From an uncultured Oscillospiraceae bacterium (GTDB lineage: Bacteria; Bacillota; Clostridia; Oscillospirales; Ruminococcaceae): a stretch of DNA of 64,000 bases. Of this stretch, positions 1 through 8,359 are shown one piece after another. Under the pieces are notes generated by a model, which was not told where the DNA came from, ran no database searches, and saw nothing but the letters and a program-made list of their open reading frames with translations. Made by a program: the position numbers and the translations under genes. The stretch covers positions 124,001 through 188,000 of the forward strand of contig CAJUAN010000001.1 in NCBI GenBank assembly GCA_910584715.1. The letters run 5' to 3'. Position 1 is the stretch's first letter. Each line of letters opens with the position of its first letter.

Positions 1-252
1 AAAGACAACAACTATTTCAGCCACACATCTCCTACATACGGCAGTCCCTTTGATATGATGAAGAGCTTCGGTATAAGCTACAGAACCGCAGGTGAAAACA
101 TAGCAATGGGTTACCGTACTCCCGAGGAAGTCGTTGACGGCTGGATGAATTCCGAGGGACACAGAGCAAATATTCTTAACGGTTCATTTAAGGAAATCGG
201 AATGGGTCACGTTGCAAACGGAAATTACTGGACTCAGATGTTTATCGGATAA
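1..252 (+). CDS. CAP-domain (YkwD/SCP-like) extracellular protein, C-terminal part
   Basis: The frame is open from the first base, so this is the 3' part of a gene that begins outside the window. The visible 83 residues show the end of a CAP (cysteine-rich secretory/YkwD) domain: an N-Y-F-S-H-T-S-P segment near residue 4, a G-E-N-I-A motif near residue 32, the helix containing W-M-N-S-E-G-H-R-A-N-I-L (residues 48-59), and a final Y-W-T-Q-M-F. In Firmicutes such proteins are exported and often carry wall-binding or repeat domains upstream, which cannot be seen here. The biochemical role of bacterial CAP proteins is poorly known. A terminator follows directly. Family call is firm; function is not. 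Confidence 0.9.
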   Translation, partial: KDNNYFSHTSPTYGSPFDMMKSFGISYRTAGENIAMGYRTPEEVVDGWMNSEGHRANILNGSFKEIGMGHVANGNYWTQMFIG

Positions 253-281
253 TTTATCCTGATATATAGCACAGCAAACAA

Positions 282-330
282 ATATCCCGTCCCCGAATTC
301 CGCTGAGCGGTTCGGGAACGGGATATTTTA
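282..330 (+). terminator. Rho-independent terminator after the CAP-domain gene
   Basis: The arms at 282-298 and 310-326 form a long GC-rich stem (ATATCCCGT with ACGGGATAT at the base, CCCGAA with TTCGGG above it), followed by TTTTA. It lies 30 bases after the stop codon. Confidence 0.85.
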
Positions 331-482
331 ATAAGTTATCTTTTGCCTATAGGAACGGTGCCGCTGAACGCTCCCCAAAATACAGCATGAATCGCAGCAA
401 AATCAAACAAAACTAAATAACGTAAAAAATCATATCAAATTAATATAAAATTATACCCCAAAATGATACTAAATAACACAAA

Positions 483-512
483 CTGACGAAATCGGTGCTT
501 TTTTTGACGAAA
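483..512 (+). promoter_or_regulatory. Putative LytTR-regulator binding site (9-bp direct repeats, 21-bp period)
   Basis: CTGACGAAA at 483-491 and TTGACGAAA at 504-512 are near-identical 9-base direct repeats with 12 bases between them. This is the geometry typical of LytTR-domain response regulators, which bind two 9-bp half-sites one pair of helical turns apart. The site ends 16 bases before the -35 box of the gene for just such a regulator. Binding is inferred. Confidence 0.45.
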
Positions 513-528
513 ATAACATTTTATGATG

Positions 529-557
529 TTGAAAAAATGAATATTTTATGATATAAT
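529..557 (+). promoter_or_regulatory. Sigma-A promoter of the LytTR/GHKL two-component operon
   Basis: -35 TTGAAA (529-534), 17-base spacer, -10 TATAAT (552-557), followed by a leader of about 70 bases. The rest of the 253-633 gap holds the terminator at 282-330 and otherwise AT-rich sequence in which I see no gene. A decamer ATTTTATGAT occurs twice (518-527 and 543-552), overlapping the promoter. Confidence 0.75.
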
Positions 558-633
558 TATATAATATGAAATTTTGTATTTTACCAAAACCTATTCCTGA
601 GAAAACAGAAATAGTGCGGAAAGGGTGATTTTC

Positions 634-1353
634 ATGATAAATATTGCTGTCTGCGAGGACAATAGCGAGGACATGGCATATGTGCGCTCAGCTATTTACG
701 GAACCGGAACGCTATGCTCCGTCAGCGAATATCAGAATGCTGAAAGTCTTCTCTGGGACATTGAAACCGAATGCAAACAATTTGATATATTTTTGCTTGA
801 CATATATCTACCCGAAAAAAACGGAGTGGAGGCTGCACGCCGTATACGAGCCAAAAATGAAAACGCGCCGATCATTTTTATTTCTTCCAGCGAGGAATTC
901 TACAGAGAAGCGTTTGATATTTACGCATTTCACTATCTTATCAAGCCTATAGACCATGATATTTTTGCCGATGTCCTTGAAAAAGCTGTTCGCATTACTG
1001 ACAAAGAACGCAATTACAATCTCAAAATTACATACAAGGGAAAAAGCAGCGTACTGAAATATTCTGAAATAGCATACATCTCAAGCTTTAACCATACTCT
1101 ATGCTTTCATATGCGCGACGGCGGCGAATATACGTCTTACGGAAAGCTGGACGAGCTTGCAGCTCAGATAAAATCCGAACTGTTTGTCCGCTGCCATAAA
1201 AGTTTTATTGTGAACCTTGCCAATGTGCGGGAAATGGATACCGACGGCTTTCGTACCAATGACGACAGATATGTCCCTATTTCACGCACATACTCGGCAT
1301 ATGCAAAGGAAAGCTATCACAAGCGCTTGTTCGGAATATTTCAGGATAACTAA
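634..1353 (+). CDS. LytTR-family response regulator
   Basis: Response regulator with an N-terminal CheY-like receiver (about residues 1-120) and a C-terminal LytTR DNA-binding domain (about 135-235). The acidic pocket is seen as C-E-D-N near the start, the phosphoacceptor Asp is residue 56 in F-L-L-D-I-Y-L-P, and K-P-I follows near residue 105. The DNA-binding part has the typical F-V-R-C-H-K-S-F-I-V-N segment. The ATG at 634 is preferred because AAAGG ends 9 bases upstream; an in-frame GTG at 625 overlaps that ribosome binding site. The sensor kinase gene follows after 54 bases, so the two form an AgrA/AgrC-like pair. Direct repeats upstream of the promoter suggest autoregulation. The signal and target genes are unknown. 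Confidence 0.92.
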   Translation: MINIAVCEDNSEDMAYVRSAIYGTGTLCSVSEYQNAESLLWDIETECKQFDIFLLDIYLPEKNGVEAARRIRAKNENAPIIFISSSEEFYREAFDIYAFHYLIKPIDHDIFADVLEKAVRITDKERNYNLKITYKGKSSVLKYSEIAYISSFNHTLCFHMRDGGEYTSYGKLDELAAQIKSELFVRCHKSFIVNLANVREMDTDGFRTNDDRYVPISRTYSAYAKESYHKRLFGIFQDN

Positions 1354-1407
1354 TATACCGTTAAACAGTAATAGCACTAACATCAGCTTTTGTGAAAGGA
1401 GAAGATC

Positions 1408-3303
1408 ATGAGAAAAATTGTCCCTTATCTTAAATGGTCGTTTATCCTGCTGTTTATTGCAGCAGCGGCTGCCGTTTTTTCGCTTTTCATAAGCTATACC
1501 CGTACTGACAGCGAAAAGCTTTATCTCACCCCCGGCATGTACGATTCAATGGGCTGGGATATATATATTATAGATAACGGACAAAGGGTATATCTTACTC
1601 CGCGGGAACTTATTGATATTGATTTAGGCAGAACGTTTTATTTATCCAGAATCCTGACACAGGAAATGAGAGACGATAATTATACACTTATTAATATGAG
1701 CAACGCCCGTCCCTCGGCAGTATTTCTCGACGAAGAGCTTATCTACAGCAATTGCTGCAGCATAAGCCCGAAGCTTGACGAAACAGTATTTCCTGAGGAA
1801 TTCAGCAGCTATGACATGAGAGGAGAAAACACCTATTGCACGCTTCCCGAAAACTATGCGGGAAAACTCATTACTATAGCTACGGCGCATGTTGATTATC
1901 AAGGTATGCCGATAATCGTGCTCTCCTCCATGACTATCGGCTGGGAAGTTCACGCTTCAGGCACGAACTCCATAATCATACCTGCCGCAGGCTTTGCCGT
2001 TACAGCTCTGATCCTGTTCGGGATATGGCTTTACGGAGTTTTCTGCGGTATACGCAATCCCGCTACTCTTTTTGTAATTGCCGCAGCTATGATCCAATCC
2101 TTTTCCTATCTTCGGCAGTATGAATATTATTCTCCCGCTTCAACTGCAATGGATACGCCTCTGACTGCTTTTATTCCCGTAATAGCTGTTTTGCTTCCGC
2201 AGGTTTATTTTCTTTTTAAATCAGAAAAACGGCGCAACAAAGTCATATACAGCATTATTATCGGAACGGCGGGAGCTGCCGCAATAATATTTCAAACTGT
2301 CGAGCTTTCAAACGGATCGGTACTTTGCGGACATATTCGTAACATATTGATGTATTTCTCTTCTGCGGCAATTATTGCGCTTGCGGTATCCGAAGCGAAA
2401 ATCGGAAACAAAGTTTTCCGCCTGTTCCTTGGGGGTATTGCCGCTGTACTGTTTAGTATTGCAGTACTTTACGTCGGCTCATTAGCAGGAAACGGATATT
2501 ATTCCTCAAATATTAAAACTGTGCTGATCGTATCGTTATTATACAGCAACTGCGATCTGATCAGTTTTTTCGGAATGGTGCTGTTTATGCTTTCTGCGTT
2601 CATAAGCTTTTATTCGATCATCAGCCATACCGTAAGAATACAAACGGAGCTTGCCGTACAGGAAGAACGTCTGGAACAGCTTGACCGTGATCTTGCGGTT
2701 CAGAAGCAGTTTTATGAATCCAAGCTCAGCAAAGAGGAGGAAATACGCTCGCTCCGTCATGATATGAACGGTCACCTTTCCACGCTTCTGGCTTTGCTTG
2801 ACGAAAATAAATCCGACGAAGCCGCAAGCTATCTGTCGGGAATTATCAAGCTTCACAGTGAGCATAAATCCGATACCATGTGTGAAAATCCCTATATGAA
2901 TGCTGTATTGACCGAATACAGCGCACGCTGCCATGACAATCATATTTCCTTTACCTGCCATATCGGCGTAGGAGATCACACACTTCCGTCAACGGAACTT
3001 TGCCTTATTCTGAACAACGCTCTGGAAAACGCAGTCGAAGCGTGTATGAAGCTTCCCGAAAAAGAACGCAGGATAAAGGTGCAGGCGGCTGTAAAACAAA
3101 ACCGCTTCCTGCTTCGCATAAGCAATCGTTTTGACGGGTCACTAAGCGAGACTGAGGTACTTCCCGTTACAAAAAAGGTCGGAAAAGAGCATGGATACGG
3201 ACTTCCCAACATACAGAGGGCAGCGCAAAGAAAGGGAGGCTCAATGAAGTGCCGCACCGAAAATGAATATTTTGTGCTGGATGTACAATTTCCTCTGGAG
3301 TAA
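1408..3303 (+). CDS. GHKL-type membrane sensor histidine kinase
   Basis: 631-residue sensor kinase. One membrane segment near residues 10-28 is followed by an extracellular region of about 160 residues, then a block of about seven hydrophobic helices (roughly 190-405), a coiled coil (about 410-440) and the cytoplasmic catalytic part. The H-box L-R-H-D-M-N-G-H-L places the phosphorylated His at residue 451, as in AgrC-type kinases. The N-box (N-N-A-L-E-N-A-V-E-A) and a G-Y-G-L-P-N-I glycine box mark the GHKL ATPase. The architecture resembles 7TMR-DISM-like receptors fused to a GHKL kinase. AAAGGAG precedes the ATG by 7 bases. It is the cognate partner of the LytTR regulator upstream; the ligand is unknown, possibly a wall or sugar signal. 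Confidence 0.92.
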   Translation: MRKIVPYLKWSFILLFIAAAAAVFSLFISYTRTDSEKLYLTPGMYDSMGWDIYIIDNGQRVYLTPRELIDIDLGRTFYLSRILTQEMRDDNYTLINMSNARPSAVFLDEELIYSNCCSISPKLDETVFPEEFSSYDMRGENTYCTLPENYAGKLITIATAHVDYQGMPIIVLSSMTIGWEVHASGTNSIIIPAAGFAVTALILFGIWLYGVFCGIRNPATLFVIAAAMIQSFSYLRQYEYYSPASTAMDTPLTAFIPVIAVLLPQVYFLFKSEKRRNKVIYSIIIGTAGAAAIIFQTVELSNGSVLCGHIRNILMYFSSAAIIALAVSEAKIGNKVFRLFLGGIAAVLFSIAVLYVGSLAGNGYYSSNIKTVLIVSLLYSNCDLISFFGMVLFMLSAFISFYSIISHTVRIQTELAVQEERLEQLDRDLAVQKQFYESKLSKEEEIRSLRHDMNGHLSTLLALLDENKSDEAASYLSGIIKLHSEHKSDTMCENPYMNAVLTEYSARCHDNHISFTCHIGVGDHTLPSTELCLILNNALENAVEACMKLPEKERRIKVQAAVKQNRFLLRISNRFDGSLSETEVLPVTKKVGKEHGYGLPNIQRAAQRKGGSMKCRTENEYFVLDVQFPLE

Positions 3304-3327
3304 TTTCCGCACTGTTTTGACAACATT

Positions 3328-3366
3328 AAAACGGACTGCCGCATTTGCAGCAGTCCGTTTGTTTAC
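3328..3366. terminator. Bidirectional terminator between the kinase and rubrerythrin genes
   Basis: AAACGGACTGC (3328-3339) pairs with GCAGTCCGTTT (3350-3360), giving an A-tract and T-tract on either side. It lies between two converging genes and can serve both. Confidence 0.8.
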
Positions 3367-3391
3367 GTGATTTTCATTTAACATAATAAAA

Positions 3392-3925
3392 TCAATAATT
3401 TTCTTTTCGTACCTCAAAATAGCTCTGAGGGTGATTGCATACGGGACATACGTCCGGAGCCTTTTTGCCCATAACAAGATGACCGCAGTTTCTGCACTCC
3501 CACATTTTCATTTCGCCCTTTTCAAATACCTGCTGCATCTCTATGTTGTTCAGAAGTGCGCGGTAACGCTCCTCATGAGCCTTTTCGATCGCTCCCACAG
3601 CTCTGAATTTAGCCGCAAGCTCTGTAAAGCCTTCTTCCTCCGCGTCCTTTGCAAAGCTTTCGTACATATCAGTCCACTCGTAGTTTTCACCGTCAGCAGC
3701 GGCAGCAAGATTAGCCTTTGTATCGCCGATTCCGCTCAAAGCCTTGAACCACATTTTAGCGTGTTCCTTTTCATTGTCGGCTGTTTTAAGGAATATCTCC
3801 GCTATCTGCTCGTATCCCTCTTTTTTGGCGACGCTTGCAAAATATGTATATTTGTTTCTTGCCTGACTTTCTCCCGCAAAAGCGGAAAGAAGATTCGCTT
3901 CGGTTTTTGTTCCTTTAAGTTCCAT
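3392..3925 (-). CDS. rbr: Rubrerythrin
   Basis: 177-residue rubrerythrin, a cytoplasmic non-haem iron peroxidase that reduces hydrogen peroxide in anaerobes. The N-terminal four-helix domain carries the two diiron E-x6-Y/E-x2-H motifs ([14 protein letters not shown] near residue 15; E-K-E-H-A-K-M-W near 53; A-H-E-E-R-Y near 115). The C-terminus is a rubredoxin-like zinc-ribbon iron site with two C-x2-C pairs (C-R-N-C-G-H and C-P-V-C-N-H). The ATG at 3925 has GAGG 10 bases upstream; a TTG further upstream in frame (3985) falls in the -35 box and is rejected. A consensus promoter with an AT-rich -10 region makes it a single-gene unit, plausibly peroxide responsive, although I see no clear PerR box. 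Confidence 0.95.
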   Translation of the reverse strand: MELKGTKTEANLLSAFAGESQARNKYTYFASVAKKEGYEQIAEIFLKTADNEKEHAKMWFKALSGIGDTKANLAAAADGENYEWTDMYESFAKDAEEEGFTELAAKFRAVGAIEKAHEERYRALLNNIEMQQVFEKGEMKMWECRNCGHLVMGKKAPDVCPVCNHPQSYFEVRKENY

Positions 3926-3956
3926 AAAAATACCTCTTTTCCAAATATTTTTATTA

Positions 3957-3985
3957 ATTATACACCGTTGTAAATTCTTTGTCAA
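3957..3985 (-). promoter_or_regulatory. Promoter of the rubrerythrin gene
   Basis: On the minus strand: TTGACA (3985-3980), 17-base spacer, TATAAT (3962-3957). The transcript would start about 25 bases before the ATG. Confidence 0.85.
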
Positions 3986-4103
3986 GTAAAATATTTACAA
4001 CCACAGCCGCTGAAAATATTTTTATGAACTTAAATAAGCCAAATTCTATATTCATAAAACATTAAAATCTGAATTTTATACAAATTTTTCAGAATATTGT
4101 CTA

Positions 4104-4131
4104 TTGCAAATTATAAGCATTAAGCTACAAT
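4104..4131 (+). promoter_or_regulatory. Likely promoter of the GH2 glycosidase gene
   Basis: TTGCAA (4104-4109), 16-base spacer, TACAAT (4126-4131). The leader of about 145 bases is AT-rich. Apart from this and the rubrerythrin promoter I see nothing in the 3926-4281 gap. Confidence 0.5.
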
Positions 4132-4281
4132 TAATTCAAATACTTTTATCGGAAGAAAATTTTCCGAAAAGTATTGTCATATTCAATAATTTGTGTTAAA
4201 ATTAATATCAATTTATTGCGGTATTTCAGGCAGCGAACGCTCTTCCCGATAAAAACAAAAATTAAAACGGAGGCTGTAAAT

Positions 4282-7200
4282 ATGAAAAAATTATTTAATA
4301 ACAACTGGGAGTTCCAAAAAACCGACGTGGAGCTGTCATTTGACAGTCTGAAAGAAAGCGATTGGAAAAGAGTCGATATCCCCCACGACTGGCTTATTCA
4401 CCAAACAAAAGACCTGTACGAGACAAGCGCGGGCTGGTACAGAAAAAGCTTTGCGGTAACCGGCTCTGCCTCCGCAAGGATAGTCCGCTTCGAGGGCGTC
4501 TATATGGATACCAAGGTTTGGGTAAACGGCGAGCCTGCGGGTGAATGGAAATACGGCTACTCCACATTTGAGTTCGATATTGCCTCTCTGCTTCAAGAAG
4601 GAGAAAATGAAATCGTTGTAAAAGTCTCCCACCGTTCCCCAAATTCCCGCTGGTACTCGGGCGCAGGCATTTTCCGCAATGTTTATCTGCTGGAGCATAA
4701 AGGCGCATACCTTAAATCGGACGGAGTATATTTTTCCGAGAAACAGGACGCTAAGAACAGCAATATCAGAAATATCAAGCTGTCCGCAGAAAGCGTCGGA
4801 GGAGACGCAGTTGAGTACGTTATTTCCGATGAAAACGGAAACGTACTGCTGACCGCCAAAGGCATACCCAATGAGGAAATGACCGCCGCCGCTGAAAACC
4901 CGCGTCTCTGGGACACCGATTCGCCGTACCTTTACACCCTCGAAACAAAGCTTTACGACAGCGGAACCGTTGCGGACAGCCAGTTCTGCAAGGTGGGATT
5001 CAGGACGATAGAGTTCAAAGCTGACAGCGGTTTCTGGCTCAACGGAAAAAACGTCAAGCTGAACGGAGTGTGCCTCCACCACGATCTGGGAGCGCTTGGC
5101 GCGGCAGTAAACAAGACCGCTCTGAGACGGCAGCTTACCGCCATGAAAGAAATGGGGGCAAACGCTGTCAGAACGTCACACAATCCTCCGGCTGTTGAGT
5201 TCATGGAGCTTTGCGACGAAATGGGAATCCTGGTTGACAGCGAAGCCTTTGATATGTGGGAACTAAAAAAGACCGATTACGACTACGCCCGATTCTTTGA
5301 CGACTGGTATGTCCGCGACGTTGCAAGCTGGGTGCGCCGCGACAGAAATCACCCCTCTGTTATAATGTGGAGCGTAGGCAACGAAATTTACGATACTCAC
5401 TCATCACCGAGAGGCGTGGAGGTAACAAAAATGCTCTGCGCCGAGGTCAGAAAGCACGATTTTAACCATAATGCCTACACCACTATAGGCTCCAACTATA
5501 TCGAGTGGGAGGGCGCGCAAAACTGCGCTATGGAGATCGAGACCGTGGGCTACAATTACGGTGAGAGGCTTTATGAGGATCACCACCGCCGCCACCCCGA
5601 ATGGAACATTTACGGCAGCGAGACCGCCGCAAGAGTCCAAAGCAGAAACGTATACCACTTCCCGAAATCGGCAGCATACATAACTCACGACGATATGCAG
5701 TGCTCCTGCCTTGAAAACTGCCGCGCGGGAATTTCCGAGCGTACCGCCCAGACCTCAATTATTGCCGACAGGGACACGCCTTTCTGCGCGGGACAGTTCA
5801 TCTGGACGGGCAGCGATTATCTGGGCGAGCCAAGTCCATACTCCACAAAAAATTCCTACTACGGTCAGATAGATACCGCCGGCTTCCGCAAGGACAGCTA
5901 CTATCTCTATCAGGCGGCATGGACTGACAAGACCGTACTGCACCTCATGCCCTACTGGGACTTTAACGACGGTCAGCTTATCGACGTTATGGTGTACACA
6001 AATCAGCCGTATGCCGAACTGTTCTTTAACGGAAAATCAATGGGCAAAAAGGCTGTTGATGGTATCTACAGCGCTGACTGGCAGCTCCCCTACCAAAAGG
6101 GAGAGCTTAAAGCCGTTTCCTATGACAAGGACGGAAACGTTACCGCCGAGGACAGCGTGCGCTCTTTCGGCGATACCGCGGAAATACGTCTCACGCCCGA
6201 CAAGACCGTACTGAAAGCCGACGGCGAGGACATGATCTTTTTAGACATCTCCGCTTACGATTCTGAGGGAACCTTTGTGGCAAACGCTCGGAACCGTGTA
6301 ACAGTCGAGGTAAGCGGCGCGGGACGTTTGGTCGGTCTTGACAGCGGCGACAGCACCGATTACGACGAGTTCAAGTCCACCTCCAAAAAGCTTTTCAGCG
6401 GCAAGCTTCTTGCCATGATAACGGGAAAAGACCGCGGCGGCGAAATTGCCGTAAGAGTTACCTCCGAGGGACTTCCAGAAACGTCGCTTACCCTTTCGGC
6501 AGAAGAGGCGGCAATGCCCGACGGCTCGGCAAACGCGTTCGAGGAAAACCGCCCTGTCGGTACCATGAAAGAGATACCCGTAAGAAAGATAGAACTTTCG
6601 GCAGCCGCGCAGCATTTTGACGGACAGCTCACCGAAGCCGAGGTCACGGCAAAGATACTTCCGGAAAACGCGGAATACAGCATTGAATGGGCTGCTGTTA
6701 CCGAAACCGGAGTTATTACTAATCTTGCCGCTGTTGAGCCTGTTGAAGGAAACGGCTGCAAGGCAAAAGTAAAGGTATTTGGAGACGGAAAATTCAGGCT
6801 CCGCTGCTATTGCAGAAACGGCAAGCCCGACCCGGAGGTTATCTCAGAGCTTGAAATGGACGTTAACGGGCTTGGCAGCGTTGTCATAGACCCGTATGCG
6901 TGTCTTGTAAAAGGAAGCCTCTATAATATGAGTCCCTCGCAGCTTGACGAGGTATCCGAGGGCGGCGTAAAGATAGCCCGCGGAAGCGGAAATATCGTGG
7001 GCTTCCGCAACGTGGATTTCGGCAGGGGCGGCTCGGACAGCTTCTCCGTGACCCTCATCAACTGGCACAATAACGACGAAGTAAAATTCTCCGTCTGGAG
7101 CGGAATGCCACATGAGAACGGCTCGGAAAAGCTGGGCGATTTTTCGTACCGCGCAGACTTTATCTGGCAGACCTATATCCCCAACAGCTTTAAGCTTGAC

Positions 7201-7656
7201 CGTCCGTTAAAGGGCGTTAAGGACTTGTGCTTCGAGTTTGAGGATTCCGAAAAGAGAATTTATTTCGGCGGATTCCTGTTTGAGGGCGGCGACGAATCCT
7301 ACTCGGAAATATGTGCGGCGGATTTTTCGAATATCCGCGGTGACAGCTTTACTTCAACCGAAAATGGAGTCGAGCATATCGGCAACAACGTTTTTATCGA
7401 CTACGACGGATTCGACTTCTCAAACGGCGTAACAAGCGTTACCATTAAGGGCAGGACGCGCAACGCGAACGATTCGGTACACATGAGGATAATCGGCGAA
7501 AACAGCGAGGTAAAGGAGATACTTGAATTTAACAAAAGTGAAGATTACATTGAAAAAACCTTTACGGTACATAGCTTTAAAGGAAACGCAGATATTAAGT
7601 TTGATTTCCTGCCCGGGTGTGATTTTGATTTCATGAGCTTCAAATTCAATGAGTGA
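4282..7656 (+). CDS. Glycoside hydrolase family 2 beta-galactosidase, large cytoplasmic form
   Basis: 1124-residue GH2 enzyme expected to hydrolyse beta-galactosides. Order of parts: jelly-roll sugar-binding domain (about 15-170), immunoglobulin-like domain (about 175-270), TIM barrel (about 275-545), a DUF4982-type domain (about 550-615), further beta-sandwich domains (about 620-860) and two C-terminal carbohydrate-binding-like units (about 870-1124). The acid/base is Glu368 in V-G-N-E-I and the nucleophile Glu447 in Y-G-S-E-T-A. There is no signal peptide, so it probably acts on imported oligosaccharides. The ATG at 4282 has GGAGG 9 bases upstream; the longer open frame upstream is rejected. 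No transporter is adjacent. GH2 also contains beta-glucuronidases and mannosidases, but this domain order favours galactosidase. Confidence 0.88.
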   Translation: MKKLFNNNWEFQKTDVELSFDSLKESDWKRVDIPHDWLIHQTKDLYETSAGWYRKSFAVTGSASARIVRFEGVYMDTKVWVNGEPAGEWKYGYSTFEFDIASLLQEGENEIVVKVSHRSPNSRWYSGAGIFRNVYLLEHKGAYLKSDGVYFSEKQDAKNSNIRNIKLSAESVGGDAVEYVISDENGNVLLTAKGIPNEEMTAAAENPRLWDTDSPYLYTLETKLYDSGTVADSQFCKVGFRTIEFKADSGFWLNGKNVKLNGVCLHHDLGALGAAVNKTALRRQLTAMKEMGANAVRTSHNPPAVEFMELCDEMGILVDSEAFDMWELKKTDYDYARFFDDWYVRDVASWVRRDRNHPSVIMWSVGNEIYDTHSSPRGVEVTKMLCAEVRKHDFNHNAYTTIGSNYIEWEGAQNCAMEIETVGYNYGERLYEDHHRRHPEWNIYGSETAARVQSRNVYHFPKSAAYITHDDMQCSCLENCRAGISERTAQTSIIADRDTPFCAGQFIWTGSDYLGEPSPYSTKNSYYGQIDTAGFRKDSYYLYQAAWTDKTVLHLMPYWDFNDGQLIDVMVYTNQPYAELFFNGKSMGKKAVDGIYSADWQLPYQKGELKAVSYDKDGNVTAEDSVRSFGDTAEIRLTPDKTVLKADGEDMIFLDISAYDSEGTFVANARNRVTVEVSGAGRLVGLDSGDSTDYDEFKSTSKKLFSGKLLAMITGKDRGGEIAVRVTSEGLPETSLTLSAEEAAMPDGSANAFEENRPVGTMKEIPVRKIELSAAAQHFDGQLTEAEVTAKILPENAEYSIEWAAVTETGVITNLAAVEPVEGNGCKAKVKVFGDGKFRLRCYCRNGKPDPEVISELEMDVNGLGSVVIDPYACLVKGSLYNMSPSQLDEVSEGGVKIARGSGNIVGFRNVDFGRGGSDSFSVTLINWHNNDEVKFSVWSGMPHENGSEKLGDFSYRADFIWQTYIPNSFKLDRPLKGVKDLCFEFEDSEKRIYFGGFLFEGGDESYSEICAADFSNIRGDSFTSTENGVEHIGNNVFIDYDGFDFSNGVTSVTIKGRTRNANDSVHMRIIGENSEVKEILEFNKSEDYIEKTFTVHSFKGNADIKFDFLPGCDFDFMSFKFNE

Positions 7657-7712
7657 TCGTCGGTATCCGATATCCGGCATAATGAAAATACTTTCAGATG
7701 TTGTAAAAATAC

Positions 7713-7741
7713 TTGAAAAAAATGCTGTAATGTGCTACAAT
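7713..7741 (+). promoter_or_regulatory. Consensus promoter placed directly in front of the lipoprotein start codon
   Basis: TTGAAA (7713-7718), 17-base spacer, TACAAT (7736-7741). Transcription should start about 7747-7749, only 2-4 bases before the ATG at 7751, which implies a leaderless or nearly leaderless mRNA. Confidence 0.7.
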
Positions 7742-7750
7742 ATTTATATT

Positions 7751-8338
7751 ATGAAAAAATATTGCTTTTTAATTGCTTTCGGCGCGGCGGCGTTTTTACT
7801 GTCAGGCTGCCAGCGGGACAGGACAACTACTGTCATATATACGGACGTCCCCTCCCCGCTTACCAAAATGACTTACAGCGAATCGCTCCCTCCCGAAACC
7901 TACAGCGAATATATGGCCACTTACACCCCTGAGACAGAAGTCTCATCGGAGGGCCGCTACTTTTACGGAATAGCCGGAAACGGAATATACGCCGATACTG
8001 CTGTGACTGCACCTCCCGCCGACCGCGGAAAGGGCATTGGTTCCCTGAAACGCGATACGGCGGTCACTATAACTGTTACAGCCGTACCCGATACGGAAAT
8101 ACCCGATGAATCAGAAGAAACCGTTACCTGTGTCCCCAATATGTCAGAGCCGGATAATACCGGATCGCTTTCCGAATCGACAATGTCGGAAACTACCAAA
8201 ACTACAACCAGGTATACCCTTGCGAAACCCAAAGCTGATACCGGAATTTCCGTAAAGTCAACAAGAATATCCGCAGACACATCACTGACCGCACCCTCTG
8301 AAACGGAGTCAGTCTCTGAAAGTGAAGCGTCAGAATAA
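7751..8338 (+). CDS. Small Ser/Thr-rich lipoprotein of unknown function
   Basis: 195 residues with a lipoprotein signal peptide: M-K-K-Y, hydrophobic core, and lipobox L-S-G-C with Cys20 as the lipidation site. The mature part is low in hydrophobics, rich in Thr, Ser, Glu and Pro, and has no domain I recognise. The ATG at 7751 is chosen because it starts the signal peptide; no Shine-Dalgarno sequence is present, and the promoter -10 box ends only 9 bases upstream. The open frame from 7649 is rejected. metA starts 21 bases after the stop, so the two may be cotranscribed. Low-complexity composition suggests a surface-tethered spacer. Function unknown. Confidence 0.75.
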   Translation: MKKYCFLIAFGAAAFLLSGCQRDRTTTVIYTDVPSPLTKMTYSESLPPETYSEYMATYTPETEVSSEGRYFYGIAGNGIYADTAVTAPPADRGKGIGSLKRDTAVTITVTAVPDTEIPDESEETVTCVPNMSEPDNTGSLSESTMSETTKTTTRYTLAKPKADTGISVKSTRISADTSLTAPSETESVSESEASE

Positions 8339-8359
8339 ACCAAAGGAGCTCTATGCAAA

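Noticed and set aside
3926..4281. PerR box near the rubrerythrin promoter
   Set aside because: The AT-rich -10 region only partly fits the PerR consensus palindrome.
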